This document shows positions 7,630-16,669 of a stretch of 48,650 nucleotides of DNA, piece by piece. The position numbers and the translations under genes are program-made. Position 1 is the stretch's first letter. Each line of letters starts with the position of its first letter. The notes beneath the pieces were generated by a model that saw nothing but the letters and a program-made list of their open reading frames with translations, had not been told where the DNA came from and made no database searches. Source of the stretch: Sporolactobacillus shoreae (GTDB lineage: Bacteria > Bacillota > Bacilli > Bacillales > Sporolactobacillaceae); assembly GCF_004684935.1 (NCBI RefSeq), contig NZ_SRJD01000020.1, positions 1 to 48,650 of the forward strand, written 5' to 3'.

Positions 7630-7654
7630 ATTCCCGCTTGTGCAGAAAATAAAC
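7630..7654 (-). promoter_or_regulatory. Candidate SigB promoter of mgsR
   Basis: On the minus strand GTTTAT (7649-7654) and GGGAAT (7630-7635) are 13 bases apart, close to the SigB pattern GTTTAA-N12-14-GGGTAT, and 34 bases upstream of mgsR. B. subtilis mgsR is SigB dependent, so motif and context agree. Confidence 0.6.
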
Positions 7655-7795
7655 GTTTTATTTCAAAAATTCTTCATATTTATTATTATTATGATCACAA
7701 TCGACCCTTTTTTCAGGTTCCATGTTGAAGGTTTTTTTTAGCTGTCGTCGAATTAATATAAAGTTAATACATATATTTTGAAGGGAGATGGTTCA

Positions 7796-8170
7796 ATGGC
7801 AAACAGGATCGTCCATTTTGATATTGAAGTACCCAATCCGGAAAAAGTGATCGACTTTTACACGAATGTCTTTCACTGGTCCTTTCAGAAGTTCGAGAAT
7901 TGGGACTCTGACTACTGGCTGATCCGTACTGGCAGTTCGGATGACGCAGGTATCGATGGGGGTCTCGGCACTTCTGATGATGGAAAATCAAAAACAACAA
8001 ACACAATCGAAGTTACAGATGTAGACGAATATGTAGAAAAGATTCACGCAAATGGGGGAAAAAACGTCATTCCTAAACACGCGATTCCAGGTGTCGGCTA
8101 TCTAGCGTATTGTGAAGATCCTCAGGGATATCTGTTTGGCATTTTCCAGGAAAATTCCGAAGCAAAATAA
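7796..8170 (+). CDS. VOC (glyoxalase-like) family protein
   Basis: A 124-residue single-module vicinal-oxygen-chelate protein starting at ATG 7796 behind GAAGGGAG; the frame also allows an earlier ATG at 7778 without a good RBS. It opens with IVHFDIEVPNPEKVIDFYTNVFHW and closes with YCEDPQGYLFGIFQ, the usual beta-alpha-beta-beta-beta signature. Substrate is not predictable from sequence. It stands alone between mgsR and the lipoprotein gene. Confidence 0.8.
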   Translation: MANRIVHFDIEVPNPEKVIDFYTNVFHWSFQKFENWDSDYWLIRTGSSDDAGIDGGLGTSDDGKSKTTNTIEVTDVDEYVEKIHANGGKNVIPKHAIPGVGYLAYCEDPQGYLFGIFQENSEAK

Positions 8171-8223
8171 AAATTTATCAGACTATTTGCATGCCTTGCG
8201 TGATTTACGGCAGGAGGAAACTT

Positions 8224-9054
8224 ATGTTTTTTAGGAATCAGATAAAACTTAAAGGGCTTCCTGCCGTTTTTCTATTGTTCTTAATCCTATTAAACGGCTG
8301 CGGATCTGTAACGATCAGCAAAATAAACAATGGATCAATCTTGCAAAACGCCTTGGCACAAAGCGGACAGATCCGAAATTCCAATGTGGATCTCACCGCA
8401 AACCTGCTTATAAAATCCGGAAACCAGACAATCGCCAGCGAAGCGTCAACCCATGGGCAAATGTCGATTCGCCCGATGTTTTTGCATCAGCACTTTTCTG
8501 CCAGCATTAATAACAAAGTACTCCCACAGGTAGAAGCGTACATGGATGAAAAAAACATTTACGCTAAGTTGAACTTATCACCCTCTGCTTCCTGGACTAA
8601 GGCGGATCTGAGCCAAAGTAAAAAAAATGTTGATGTGCAATTAATCAAAGAAAGTTTTAAGCAAATGGAGGATGAAGTACTGATTCGTTTTCCTAAAGAT
8701 CTTGTTAAGACTGGCACGGTCATTCAGAAGGGAAATGACTACCTCATCAGCTTTACGTACAGCGAAACAGCCGTTAAAAAATTTGCAAAGCGAATCGCGT
8801 TCATTTACATAGGGAATCCTCTGGCACAAATGATCGGCAGTGCCATAGACCAAATGAAAATTACAAAATTTGACTCTGCTTACACGATCGACAGGAAAAC
8901 ATTTTATCCAAAAGCTTACCGCACCGCAGTTAAAATGACTGGAGTTGAAAACGAGCAATCCATTGATATTTCAATGTCTGTCAGCGGTAACTTCTCCGCG
9001 ATAAATCAACTAAAAGATTTATCGATCCCTGGAAATGTTCGAACGGCTCCATAA
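8224..9054 (+). CDS. Secreted lipoprotein, DUF6612/LppX-like
   Basis: With ATG 8224 (AGGAGG upstream) the protein has 276 residues. The N-terminus is a lipoprotein signal peptide: KLKG, a hydrophobic run, and the lipobox LLNGC. The mature part has repeated beta-strand segments (VDLTANLLIKSGNQTI, MSIRPMFLHQHFSASI, VEAYMDEKNIYAKL) and resembles the DUF6612/LolA-like lipoprotein fold proposed to bind lipids. No catalytic motif. Membrane-anchored on the outer face; function unknown. Strong terminator directly downstream. Confidence 0.7.
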   Translation: MFFRNQIKLKGLPAVFLLFLILLNGCGSVTISKINNGSILQNALAQSGQIRNSNVDLTANLLIKSGNQTIASEASTHGQMSIRPMFLHQHFSASINNKVLPQVEAYMDEKNIYAKLNLSPSASWTKADLSQSKKNVDVQLIKESFKQMEDEVLIRFPKDLVKTGTVIQKGNDYLISFTYSETAVKKFAKRIAFIYIGNPLAQMIGSAIDQMKITKFDSAYTIDRKTFYPKAYRTAVKMTGVENEQSIDISMSVSGNFSAINQLKDLSIPGNVRTAP

Positions 9055-9081
9055 GCTGTGTTTTTTTGTCAGATTAACAAA

Positions 9082-9125
9082 GGCTCAGATGAAAGGATTT
9101 GTTGAAACTTCCTTTCATCTGAGCC
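9082..9125. terminator. Bidirectional terminator
   Basis: A perfect 15-bp stem (9082-9096 with 9111-9125) and 14-base loop lies between the convergent lipoprotein and M23 peptidase genes. T-rich sequence follows on the plus side and a short T-rich stretch on the minus side. Confidence 0.8.
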
Positions 9126-9137
9126 TCTTCTTTTACG

Positions 9138-10478
9138 TTATTGAGAAATGTATTGCATCGGATCAACTGCGCCATTATGCGGCGGTGGTGTCCATGGCCC
9201 GATATAGAGTTCGAAATGAAGATGGGAACCAAACGCTTCACCCGTCGCCCCCATCAAACCGATAAGCTGGCCTTGAGAGACGGTTTGACCATCTGATACA
9301 TTGTAACTTGATAAGTGGGCATAAACTGTAGTATAAGTCCGTCCGCCGATAAAATGAGAGATCATGACACAATTTCCATAGCTGGAAGACTGATAGGCTC
9401 TGAACACAATACCATCAGCAGCCGCATAAACCGGCGTCCCTGTACTGTTGGCAATATCAATACCGGGATGGAACTCATGATCAAATGACCGATAGCCGAA
9501 TCCTGACGAAATGACACCTGCTGCAGGCTTGATAAAATTACCATGAACAGGATTAGGACTTTGGAGCGCCTGAGCCGTTCCTGAATCGGTGGATCCCCCG
9601 TTTGAACTACCGCTTGTCTGAACCGTCCCCGAACCAGCGGATCCCCCGCTCGAAACACTCTTCGTCTGAGCAGCAGCGGCTTTCCTTGCCTCCTCTTCCT
9701 TCTTAAGATTCGAGATCTGTCGGTTAATCACAGCCGCCTGAGCCTGAAGAATACCGGCTTCCTCGTTCTTATTCATAACTGTATCATTAATATCGGACGC
9801 CTGCTTTTTCAATTGGGAAAGAAGCCCCGTCTGCTTCGACTTCTCCTGTATCAGACCCTGATTTAAGGTATTGAGACTGGCAAGATCTTGCTTTGTCTGC
9901 TCCAGTTTTTTCTGAATCACATTTTGTTTCACCTGCCGGGCAGCCTGGTCTTTTTGCTGAGCCGCAATGATCCCGGCATCATGATCTGTTATTGTTTTCA
10001 CCGCAAGCAGGCGGTCAAGGAAATTACCAAAGCTATTGGATCCCAAAAGTACTTCGATGTAACTCACCGCTCCACCGTTTATGTATATAGATCGAATTCT
10101 CCTGTCTAATAATTTTCCCCGTTGGTCGATTCTTTTTTCGATAATCCCGACCTGTGTTTTAAGCTGGGCGACGGTTGCCTGATTTTGTCCGACATCCGCC
10201 CGCTTTTTTGAAATTTGGCTGTTCATACTGTTGATTTTATTTTCAGATTGTACAATTTCAGTCAACACATCATTCTGTTTGTTTTTATTCTGAGAAAGTT
10301 TCTGCTTGGAAGCCTTCAGATCACTCTGGTTATTGATCTGTTTTTCCTTGATTGAACCCAGCTTTGCATTCAGCTGAGACTGGGTCTCAGCTGAGGCAGG
10401 GCTCAGATCAAATCCGGCGGCCAAAAATATCGCCAGCCCTGCAGCCATTGATGCGCGATAAATTTTTGTTTTTTTCAA
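9138..10478 (-). CDS. Secreted M23 peptidase with PcsB-like coiled coil
   Basis: TTG 10478 is chosen because AAGGAG lies 10 bases upstream and it directly begins a signal peptide (LKKTKIYRASMAAG...SPASA). The 446-residue product has a long coiled coil (about 30-260, LysM-free, PcsB/CwlO N-terminal type), a Ser/Gly-rich linker and a C-terminal LytM/M23 domain with the zinc motifs HPGID and HLHFE. This is a cell-wall hydrolase or an activator of one, like EnvC or CwlO-associated proteins. Both M23 motifs look intact, so catalysis is possible. Extended -10 promoter upstream. Confidence 0.88.
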   Translation of the reverse strand: MKKTKIYRASMAAGLAIFLAAGFDLSPASAETQSQLNAKLGSIKEKQINNQSDLKASKQKLSQNKNKQNDVLTEIVQSENKINSMNSQISKKRADVGQNQATVAQLKTQVGIIEKRIDQRGKLLDRRIRSIYINGGAVSYIEVLLGSNSFGNFLDRLLAVKTITDHDAGIIAAQQKDQAARQVKQNVIQKKLEQTKQDLASLNTLNQGLIQEKSKQTGLLSQLKKQASDINDTVMNKNEEAGILQAQAAVINRQISNLKKEEEARKAAAAQTKSVSSGGSAGSGTVQTSGSSNGGSTDSGTAQALQSPNPVHGNFIKPAAGVISSGFGYRSFDHEFHPGIDIANSTGTPVYAAADGIVFRAYQSSSYGNCVMISHFIGGRTYTTVYAHLSSYNVSDGQTVSQGQLIGLMGATGEAFGSHLHFELYIGPWTPPPHNGAVDPMQYISQ

Positions 10479-10534
10479 TACTACCAAACTCCTTAAAAAA
10501 CGATCATTATCTTCCAACACTAGTTAACATATCT

Positions 10535-10543
10535 ATTATATCA
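10535..10543 (-). promoter_or_regulatory. Extended -10 promoter of the M23 gene
   Basis: TGATATAAT on the minus strand (10535-10543) matches an extended -10 (TGnTATAAT), about 57 bases before the TTG start. No good -35 is visible at 17 bases. Confidence 0.45.
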
Positions 10544-10599
10544 ACAGAATTCGAGTTTTTGAGACAAATAATATTACAATTATATTTCTTCTTATAAAG

Positions 10600-10670
10600 A
10601 AGCCTTGGCGAATCTGGGCCTCTGGCGCGGGCTGAATCTTAGACGACCAGGGATGTTCGGGCATTAGGTT
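10600..10670. other. GC-rich intergenic island, unexplained
   Basis: A roughly 70-base GC-rich stretch sits between AT-rich flanks upstream of the M23 gene. It has no ORF with an RBS and does not fold into an obvious tRNA. I tested it by eye against the c-di-AMP (ydaO) riboswitch, which often precedes wall-hydrolase genes, but could not match the conserved core. The rest of 10479-10710 holds only the promoter above. Confidence 0.3.
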
Positions 10671-10710
10671 TTATTCTTTGTAACTTATTTACGCTCTTAA
10701 AATGCAAAGT

Positions 10711-10751
10711 AAAAACCCGGGGCTTGAATTGAAACATTCAGTCCCCGGGTT
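10711..10751 (-). terminator. Terminator after the hydroxyacid dehydrogenase gene
   Basis: AACCCGGGG/CCCCGGGTT arms (10714-10722 and 10743-10751) with a partly paired inner loop, followed by Ts on the minus strand, directly below the dehydrogenase stop. Confidence 0.8.
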
Positions 10752-10796
10752 CTAATCTTTCCGTATCATTTAGTTATCGAGTGAGAAACACAACGA

Positions 10797-11756
10797 TCAA
10801 TAGCCAAGTTTTCTGTTAACAACATTAATGAGCGGCTTTCCCAGCAGATAATTTTCTATATTCCGTTGGATCAGTTCTTCTCTTTTTTTCAGCTTTCCAG
10901 ATCCGACACCCAAGGAGTGGGAAGTAATCACTACATTTGGAAAGCGCCACAGTTCACTGGTTTCAGGTAACGGCTCAATTGATGTGACATCAAGGCCAGC
11001 ACCGCCGATTCTGCCAGAGTTCAAAGCTTCGAGCAGCGCCTGTTCATCAACTGTTCCCCCGCGTCCGACATTAATAAAAATGGCACCCTTTTTTATTAAT
11101 GAAAATCTTTTTCGGTCAAACAGCCCTGATGTTTCAGCAGTCAGAGGAAGCACATTAACGATAAAGTCACTTTCTTGAAGAACTGTATCCAAACCTTCCA
11201 TATCATAAACATCGTCCACGTAGTCCGGCTTATTACTCACTGTACGCTTGACCGCCAGGACCGTGGAACCAAAAGCTTTCAATCGGATCGCAGCCTCAGA
11301 GCCAATATCGCCAAGCCCGATAATTCCGACCGTCGACTCATCTAGCTGCCGAACATCCGATTCTTCTCTCCAGACATGTTTCTCTGTCTGCCTGACGTAG
11401 AGCGGCAGCTGCCGGGCAAAGGACAGAATCAGAGCCAGAATGTGTTCCGCTCCGGACGCACCGAATGCACCGCTTGCATTTGTAACGATTACTTGCTCCT
11501 TGAGTAATGGGTGATGTGCAAACTGATTCGCTCCCGCGCTTGGCAGCTGAAGCCATTTCAGTTCCGGCATCGCCTGAATCATCTGATCCGAGGGCCACCC
11601 GATAAACGCGTCTGCATCTTTGAGCTGCTCAAAGTTTTCCCCATCAGTTTTTAAAAACAGGATTTGATCCCTATACGTTTTGGAAATCGTCTCCAGCATC
11701 GTTTTTGACAGCTTAAAATCGTCAGTAAACCCCAGTACAATCTTCTTCACACCCAT
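10797..11756 (-). CDS. D-2-hydroxyacid dehydrogenase (NAD-dependent)
   Basis: A 319-residue enzyme of the D-isomer 2-hydroxyacid dehydrogenase family. The Rossmann motif GLGDIG is near residue 146. The catalytic Arg (VGRGG), Glu (EPLP) and His (SHSLG) are all present. The short N-terminal substrate domain and ELKWLQLPSAGANQF segment resemble the glyoxylate/phosphoglycerate-like branch rather than classic D-lactate dehydrogenase. It reduces or oxidises a 2-keto/2-hydroxy acid, with the exact substrate unknown. Monocistronic with its own terminator. Confidence 0.85.
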   Translation of the reverse strand: MGVKKIVLGFTDDFKLSKTMLETISKTYRDQILFLKTDGENFEQLKDADAFIGWPSDQMIQAMPELKWLQLPSAGANQFAHHPLLKEQVIVTNASGAFGASGAEHILALILSFARQLPLYVRQTEKHVWREESDVRQLDESTVGIIGLGDIGSEAAIRLKAFGSTVLAVKRTVSNKPDYVDDVYDMEGLDTVLQESDFIVNVLPLTAETSGLFDRKRFSLIKKGAIFINVGRGGTVDEQALLEALNSGRIGGAGLDVTSIEPLPETSELWRFPNVVITSHSLGVGSGKLKKREELIQRNIENYLLGKPLINVVNRKLGY

Positions 11757-11921
11757 TCACCTGTTCCCTTCAGATTGTAAGCTCTGTTATAGTGAACGTG
11801 TATCAGTCGCAATGAAAAATCTTTAATTTCATATCGATACACTCTTTCCCTGTAATCAAATTAAAGTATAAACATACCCGCGCTGTTAATCTAGCAGAAA
11901 GCGCCGGAAATCAAGTTCAAA

Positions 11922-11945
11922 TAAAAAGAGCCGCTCGGGCTCTTC
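11922..11945 (-). terminator. Terminator after acsA
   Basis: AGAGCC/GGCTCT stem (11927-11932 with 11938-11943), 5-base loop, then five Ts on the minus strand. Confidence 0.75.
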
Positions 11946-11959
11946 GCATCTAAATCATA

Positions 11960-13681
11960 TTAGTCTTCAAGCGTTGACAAATCTCCTGTTGGGAGCCCAA
12001 GTTCCCACGCTTTAAGCACCCGGCGCATGATTTTTCCGCTCCGTGTTTTTGGCAGTTTATCTTTGAAATCTATTTTTCTTGGCGCTGCATGGGCAGCCAG
12101 ACCGTTCTTAACAAAATGATAAATCTCTTCCTTAAGTTTTTCACTGGCTTCAAACCCTTCTCTGAGCGAAATGAAGGCTTTGATGATTTCTCCCCTTATC
12201 GGATCCGGGATTCCGATCACCCCAGCTTCCGACACCGCCGGATGTTCCACAAGTTTGCTTTCAACTTCGAAGGGTCCTATTCTTTCACCGCTGGTCATGA
12301 TCACATCGTCGACCCTTCCCTGGAACCAGAAATAGCCGTCCTCATCCATATAGGCCGAATCCCCCGAGACATACCAGCCGTTTGATGTAAAATATGAGTC
12401 ATATTTTTCTTTATTATTCCAGATGGCCCGCATCATCGACGGCCATCCTTTTTTGATCGCCAGATTGCCCATTGTATTTGGTGGAAGCTCGATACCGGAA
12501 TCGTCAACAATCGCAGCGGTTATTCCGGGAACAGGCTTACCCATTGAACCGGCTTTAATTTTCATTGAGGGATAATTGCAGATCATGTGCGCCCCTGTCT
12601 CCGTCATCCACCAAGTATCATGAATCCGTTTTTTAAAGACTTGCCATCCCCAGCGGATCACCTCGGGGTTAAGCGGCTCACCTACGCTAAGAACATGACG
12701 AAGGCTTGAAAAATTATGCTTTTCTGCCAGTACCTTTCCGGCACTCATCAGCATGCGGAAGGCTGTCGGGGCGCTGTACCACACTGTAACGCCGTATTTT
12801 TCAATTGTCTGATACCAGTCCGACGGGCTGAATCGTCCGCCGCGTACAATATTGGTTACACCATTTAGCCAGGGGGCAAAAACTCCGTAAGAGGTCCCGG
12901 TTACCCATCCCGGGTCAGCTGTACACCAATAAACATCGTCCTTTTTAAGATCCAGAACCCAGCGCCCGGTCTGAGCATGTTGCACCATAGCCTCATGAAC
13001 ATGAAGTACACCCTTCGGTTTCCCTGTGGATCCGGATGTGTAATGCAGAATTAGCCCGTCTTCCCGATCCATCCATTCAATCAGAAAATCATTGTCGGCC
13101 TGATCCATAGCCTTTTTATAATCAATAAAATATTCATCCTCATTAATTCCATCTCCGACGAGCACAATATGTTTGAGATGTGGCAGTAACTGATAAGGTA
13201 CACGTTTCAGCAGTTCCGGAGTCGTGCACAATACTTTTGCTTCACTGTCCTCGAGACGATCTCTGACAGCTCCTTCCATAAACGCTTCAAACAGGGGACC
13301 GACAATTGCTCCGGCTTTTATCACACCTAAAAAGAGAATATACAGTTCCGGAGACCGGGGCATGAAAATAAAAACCCGATCGCCCTTTCTGACGTCCGCC
13401 TTCTGTTTCAGGACATTTGCAGCTTTGTTACTCAGTTTTTTCATTTCCCCAAAAGTATAACTCTCATCTCTTGAAAGATCCGAATAATAAAGAGCAACCT
13501 TGTCTGCACTACCCTTTTCAGTATGACGGTCAATTGCCTCGTATGCCGCATTGATTTTTCCGGTTTCATGCCAGCTAAACTGATGTTCCGCCTGCTTCCA
13601 GTCAAAAGATTTCCTTACTGTTTCAAGATCATCAAGTTCATGTACTCCTTGTTCGGCCGGCAAAAAGAAACTGTCAAGCAT
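11960..13681 (-). CDS. acsA: Acetyl-CoA synthetase
   Basis: From ATG 13681 (GGAGGG upstream) the protein has 573 residues, almost the same as B. subtilis AcsA. The AMP-forming motif YTSGSTGKPKG, WWMTETG, the YVSGDSAYMDEDGYFWF hinge region and the C-terminal PKTRSGKIMRR with the acetylatable Lys are all present. It makes acetyl-CoA from acetate, CoA and ATP. The promoter is overlapped by a cre-like site, as expected for carbon catabolite repression of acetate use. No acuABC genes are adjacent, unlike B. subtilis. Confidence 0.95.
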   Translation of the reverse strand: MLDSFFLPAEQGVHELDDLETVRKSFDWKQAEHQFSWHETGKINAAYEAIDRHTEKGSADKVALYYSDLSRDESYTFGEMKKLSNKAANVLKQKADVRKGDRVFIFMPRSPELYILFLGVIKAGAIVGPLFEAFMEGAVRDRLEDSEAKVLCTTPELLKRVPYQLLPHLKHIVLVGDGINEDEYFIDYKKAMDQADNDFLIEWMDREDGLILHYTSGSTGKPKGVLHVHEAMVQHAQTGRWVLDLKKDDVYWCTADPGWVTGTSYGVFAPWLNGVTNIVRGGRFSPSDWYQTIEKYGVTVWYSAPTAFRMLMSAGKVLAEKHNFSSLRHVLSVGEPLNPEVIRWGWQVFKKRIHDTWWMTETGAHMICNYPSMKIKAGSMGKPVPGITAAIVDDSGIELPPNTMGNLAIKKGWPSMMRAIWNNKEKYDSYFTSNGWYVSGDSAYMDEDGYFWFQGRVDDVIMTSGERIGPFEVESKLVEHPAVSEAGVIGIPDPIRGEIIKAFISLREGFEASEKLKEEIYHFVKNGLAAHAAPRKIDFKDKLPKTRSGKIMRRVLKAWELGLPTGDLSTLED

Positions 13682-13722
13682 GAAGATCCCTCCAGTCGAA
13701 TAAAATGTCACAGAATTGTCAC

Positions 13723-13767
13723 ATTAAGCGCTTTCATTATTATATGATGAATGCTTTATCTTTTCAA
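13723..13767 (-). promoter_or_regulatory. acsA promoter with cre site
   Basis: On the minus strand TTGAAA (13762-13767) and TATAAT (13739-13744) are spaced by 17 bases, a near-consensus sigma-A promoter. Immediately downstream ATGAAAGCGCTTAAT (13723-13737) matches the CcpA cre pattern WTGNAANCGNWNNCW with one mismatch and would cover the transcription start. CcpA repression is inferred and agrees with known control of acsA in B. subtilis. Confidence 0.75.
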
Positions 13768-13838
13768 AAAGAGCGCCTTGAATTCAGCAGATTTCTTTCG
13801 CCATTTTTCGCAAGGATCAAGTAACAAAAATTTCAAAT

Positions 13839-13870
13839 AAAAAAAGTGCCGGGAAATTAATCCGGACACT
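13839..13870 (-). terminator. Terminator after luxS
   Basis: AGTGCCGG pairs with CCGGACACT (one bulged base), followed by seven Ts on the minus strand, just below the luxS stop. Confidence 0.75.
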
Positions 13871-13911
13871 CACTTCAAATCTATTATCCAGCACACATGG
13901 AGATGTGCGGG

Positions 13912-14388
13912 TCAGTCAATTTTCTCAGGGATATGCCTTTGAAACGGATCATCACTAATACCGGCGTCCAAGACGATTTTCGCATATTCTTTGGCACCAA
14001 AAAGAGAGTGATCTTTGTAATTTCCGCAGCTGACCGGTGAAACTGCCGGAACTTCCGTTGTTGTCAAAACTTTTTCAAGGGAATTCTTCAATGCCGCCGC
14101 AATCTCTGAAGGCTTGTGCTCATTCCAGAGGATCAAATAGAATCCGGTCCTGCAGCCCATCGGGGATATATCGATCACTCCAGTCAGTTCATCCCGCATA
14201 TATGTTGCCAAAAGATGCTCCAGTGTGTGAAGTGCGCCAGTGGGAACAGCAGAAACATTAGGTTGAAGCAATCTCAGATCATATTTTTGAACCAGGCTGC
14301 CCTTCGCGTCGTTCTCCGTTCCGGCCAGACGAACGTACGGCGCTTTGACAATCCTGTGATCTAATTGGAAGCTTTCGACCTTTGCCAT
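13912..14388 (-). CDS. luxS: S-ribosylhomocysteine lyase
   Basis: ATG 14388 with GGAG 9 bases upstream gives 158 residues, the family size. The metal ligands HTLEH (H54, H58) and C121, the general base E57 and the catalytic C79 (SPMGCRTG) are all present. The enzyme splits S-ribosylhomocysteine into homocysteine and DPD, the precursor of autoinducer-2, in the activated methyl cycle. It has its own promoter and terminator, without mtn or methionine genes next to it. Confidence 0.95.
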   Translation of the reverse strand: MAKVESFQLDHRIVKAPYVRLAGTENDAKGSLVQKYDLRLLQPNVSAVPTGALHTLEHLLATYMRDELTGVIDISPMGCRTGFYLILWNEHKPSEIAAALKNSLEKVLTTTEVPAVSPVSCGNYKDHSLFGAKEYAKIVLDAGISDDPFQRHIPEKID

Positions 14389-14428
14389 CGCAATCATCTC
14401 CAAGTATACTTATTGAATTAGTGAACAC

Positions 14429-14457
14429 AGAATAACACAAATCAATGAAACTGTAAA
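14429..14457 (-). promoter_or_regulatory. luxS promoter
   Basis: TTTACA (14452-14457) and TATTCT (14429-14434) on the minus strand are 17 bases apart, 40 bases before the luxS start. Confidence 0.6.
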
Positions 14458-14580
14458 ACGTATCTGATTCAGAAAACGGCTTAAAAAAAAATATAATTAC
14501 CCGCATTTCAAATCTGTTTCGATGAATCAGTATATGATCATTCACAACCCATGTCACAAGCTCAATGCTTCTAAACAGGG

Positions 14581-15702
14581 TTATGCAAGCGGGAACCAGC
14601 CGCTTGGCTGGGTAATAATTTTCCAGAGACGATCCGGAACAACCAGTTCTTCCTGACTTTTTGAGCCCAGAGTAACCTGAATCTGATTCACTTGGTCATT
14701 TTTTACTTTTAAAGTCCAGTCTGGATCCATAATCGCTTCCCTGCCGAGTGCGACGATGTCGGCACCATCGTGCAATCCCGCTACAGCTTCATCAGGACGA
14801 TGGATCCCTCCGACAGCAATCAGCGGGACGCGTCCATTAATATGAGAGGCCAGAATGTGAACGATTGTCTCACTGCCCTCCTCATTTCCAGCAGGGATTG
14901 CTTTAATATTATTTTGTGAAACATGCAGATAATGAGCACCGCGCTCGATCAGACCGTCCACAAGCTGCAGCGTATCATTAACCGTATAGCCCGATACCCG
15001 ATGAATCTCTTCCGGAGAGAAGCGATAGCCAACGATAAATGAATCATCCGCATATTTTTTTACTACGGACTGTACTTCTTCAAGTGCAGCAAATGGAAAG
15101 CGCAGCCGCCTATCCAGAGTTCCGCCCCACTCGTCCGTCCGTTGGTTGAAATGCGCCGACACGAACTGCTGGATCAGATAGTGATTGGCTCCGTGGATCT
15201 CAATTCCGTCAAATCCGGCGAGGATCGCCTGCTTTGTCGCAAGTCCGTATTCTTTGATAACGGTTTGAATCTGTTCCTCAGTCATTTCCTCGGGAACTGT
15301 TTCAGGATTGGAAAATGAAGGAACAGCGCTGGCGCTTACCGTTTGATTAAAGAGAACAAAGTTTGGATCCGCCTCGCTGCCGCCGTGCTGAATTTGAAGA
15401 ACAGCCTTGCTCCCTGCAGATTTCATGGCATCAGCCAACTTTTTCAGTCTCGGCAGAACCGCGTCGTCATAGGCAATAAACTGATGATCAAAAGCCAGAC
15501 CTGTCGGTGAAACAGCGATACAGGCCGATATAAAAAGTCCTGAAAGAGCTGCGCGTCTCTTATAGTAAGCCAATTCCTGGTCGGAAACCGTTCCGTTCAG
15601 ATTTGCGGACCAGGTAGTCATCGGCGCAATCGCCAGTCGGTTCGAAAGTTCCACACCGTTGGGTAATACAATCGGGTGGAACAATTCATCATAGTAAGAC
15701 AT
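14581..15702 (-). CDS. yqiG: Old yellow enzyme, YqiG-like NADH:flavin oxidoreductase
   Basis: ATG 15702 has AAGGA 9 bases upstream; two earlier in-frame starts lack this. The 373-residue TIM-barrel protein opens with LFHPIVLPNGVELSNRLAIAPMTTWSA and SDQELAYYKRRA, very like B. subtilis YqiG. The HGANHYLIQQFVSAHFNQRTDEWGG segment carries the substrate-binding His pair and the family signature. FMN-dependent ene reductase acting on electrophilic alkenes or quinones; the natural substrate is unknown. Confidence 0.85.
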   Translation of the reverse strand: MSYYDELFHPIVLPNGVELSNRLAIAPMTTWSANLNGTVSDQELAYYKRRAALSGLFISACIAVSPTGLAFDHQFIAYDDAVLPRLKKLADAMKSAGSKAVLQIQHGGSEADPNFVLFNQTVSASAVPSFSNPETVPEEMTEEQIQTVIKEYGLATKQAILAGFDGIEIHGANHYLIQQFVSAHFNQRTDEWGGTLDRRLRFPFAALEEVQSVVKKYADDSFIVGYRFSPEEIHRVSGYTVNDTLQLVDGLIERGAHYLHVSQNNIKAIPAGNEEGSETIVHILASHINGRVPLIAVGGIHRPDEAVAGLHDGADIVALGREAIMDPDWTLKVKNDQVNQIQVTLGSKSQEELVVPDRLWKIITQPSGWFPLA

Positions 15703-15800
15703 GGGTAACATTCCTTCTTTCAGCAAGATAATAAAACTCACTATCCATTATAGGTGAATCTGATCCTCACCCTGTAATACTTTGCTTCAGCCACATTTTT

Positions 15801-16559
15801 TTACAGGGATAGATCAATTTCAACCGGACAGTGATCGGAGCCAGTGACATCCGCCAATATTTTAGCCTCCTTAACCCGATGGCTGAGCCTATTCGAGATG
15901 ACAAAGTAATCAATCCGCCAGCCGACATTCCTTGCTCTGGCATTTCCCATGTAGGACCACCAGGAATAGGCGCCCTCACGATCCGGGTAGAGATAACGAA
16001 AACTGTCGGTAAAACCGGAGTCGAGCAGTTTGGAAAAGTCATTTCTTTCTTCAACAGTAAATCCCGCATTTTTTACATTTGTTTTAGGATTCTTCAGATC
16101 AATCGCCTGGTGGGCAACATTCAGATCCCCGCAAAAGACGACCGGTTTTTTTGCATCCAGTCTATTAATATAGTTTGTAAAAGCCTCGCCCCACTGAATG
16201 CGATAGCCAAGCCGTTTCAGATCGCGCTTGGAATTGGGGGTATATACTGTCATCAAATAGTAGTTTTCATACTCAAGAGTAATCACTCGACCCTCATGGT
16301 CGTGCTCTTCAATGCCTATGCCATAAGTGACATCTATAGGCTCCTTCTTCGTGAAAATCGCCGTTCCTGAATAGCCTTTCTTCTCCGCATCATTCCAGTA
16401 TTGCAGATACTCTGTCGACTGAAAATCAACCTGATCTTTCTGCAACTTGGTTTCCTGAATACAGAACGCATCTGCTCCAGTCTCCTTCAACCATTCACCG
16501 ACGTCCATCTTGCGCTGCAGCGCCCTAAAACCGTTCACATTCCATGATATGAATTTCAA
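15801..16559 (-). CDS. exoA: Exodeoxyribonuclease III / AP endonuclease
   Basis: TTG 16559 with GAGGAGA 7 bases upstream gives 252 residues, the length of B. subtilis ExoA. Family motifs are complete: SWNVNGFRA, QETKLQ (metal-binding Glu), VFCGDLNVAH, and the C-terminal GSDHCPVEIDL with the catalytic Asp-His. Repairs abasic sites and 3' ends in base excision repair, cytoplasmic. Stands alone. Confidence 0.93.
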   Translation of the reverse strand: MKFISWNVNGFRALQRKMDVGEWLKETGADAFCIQETKLQKDQVDFQSTEYLQYWNDAEKKGYSGTAIFTKKEPIDVTYGIGIEEHDHEGRVITLEYENYYLMTVYTPNSKRDLKRLGYRIQWGEAFTNYINRLDAKKPVVFCGDLNVAHQAIDLKNPKTNVKNAGFTVEERNDFSKLLDSGFTDSFRYLYPDREGAYSWWSYMGNARARNVGWRIDYFVISNRLSHRVKEAKILADVTGSDHCPVEIDLSL

Positions 16560-16669
16560 CTGAATTCTCCTCACTGACTATAAGTCTCTGTATGCCTGAT
16601 TCTATAACATTATTTCCTGCCGCACAAAGAATTCGACTAATTTTGCGTTCGGGCCAGACCATTTTTCGA

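Noticed and set aside
10479..10710. c-di-AMP (ydaO) riboswitch before the M23 gene
   Set aside because: Expected from gene context, but the conserved core sequence could not be found.
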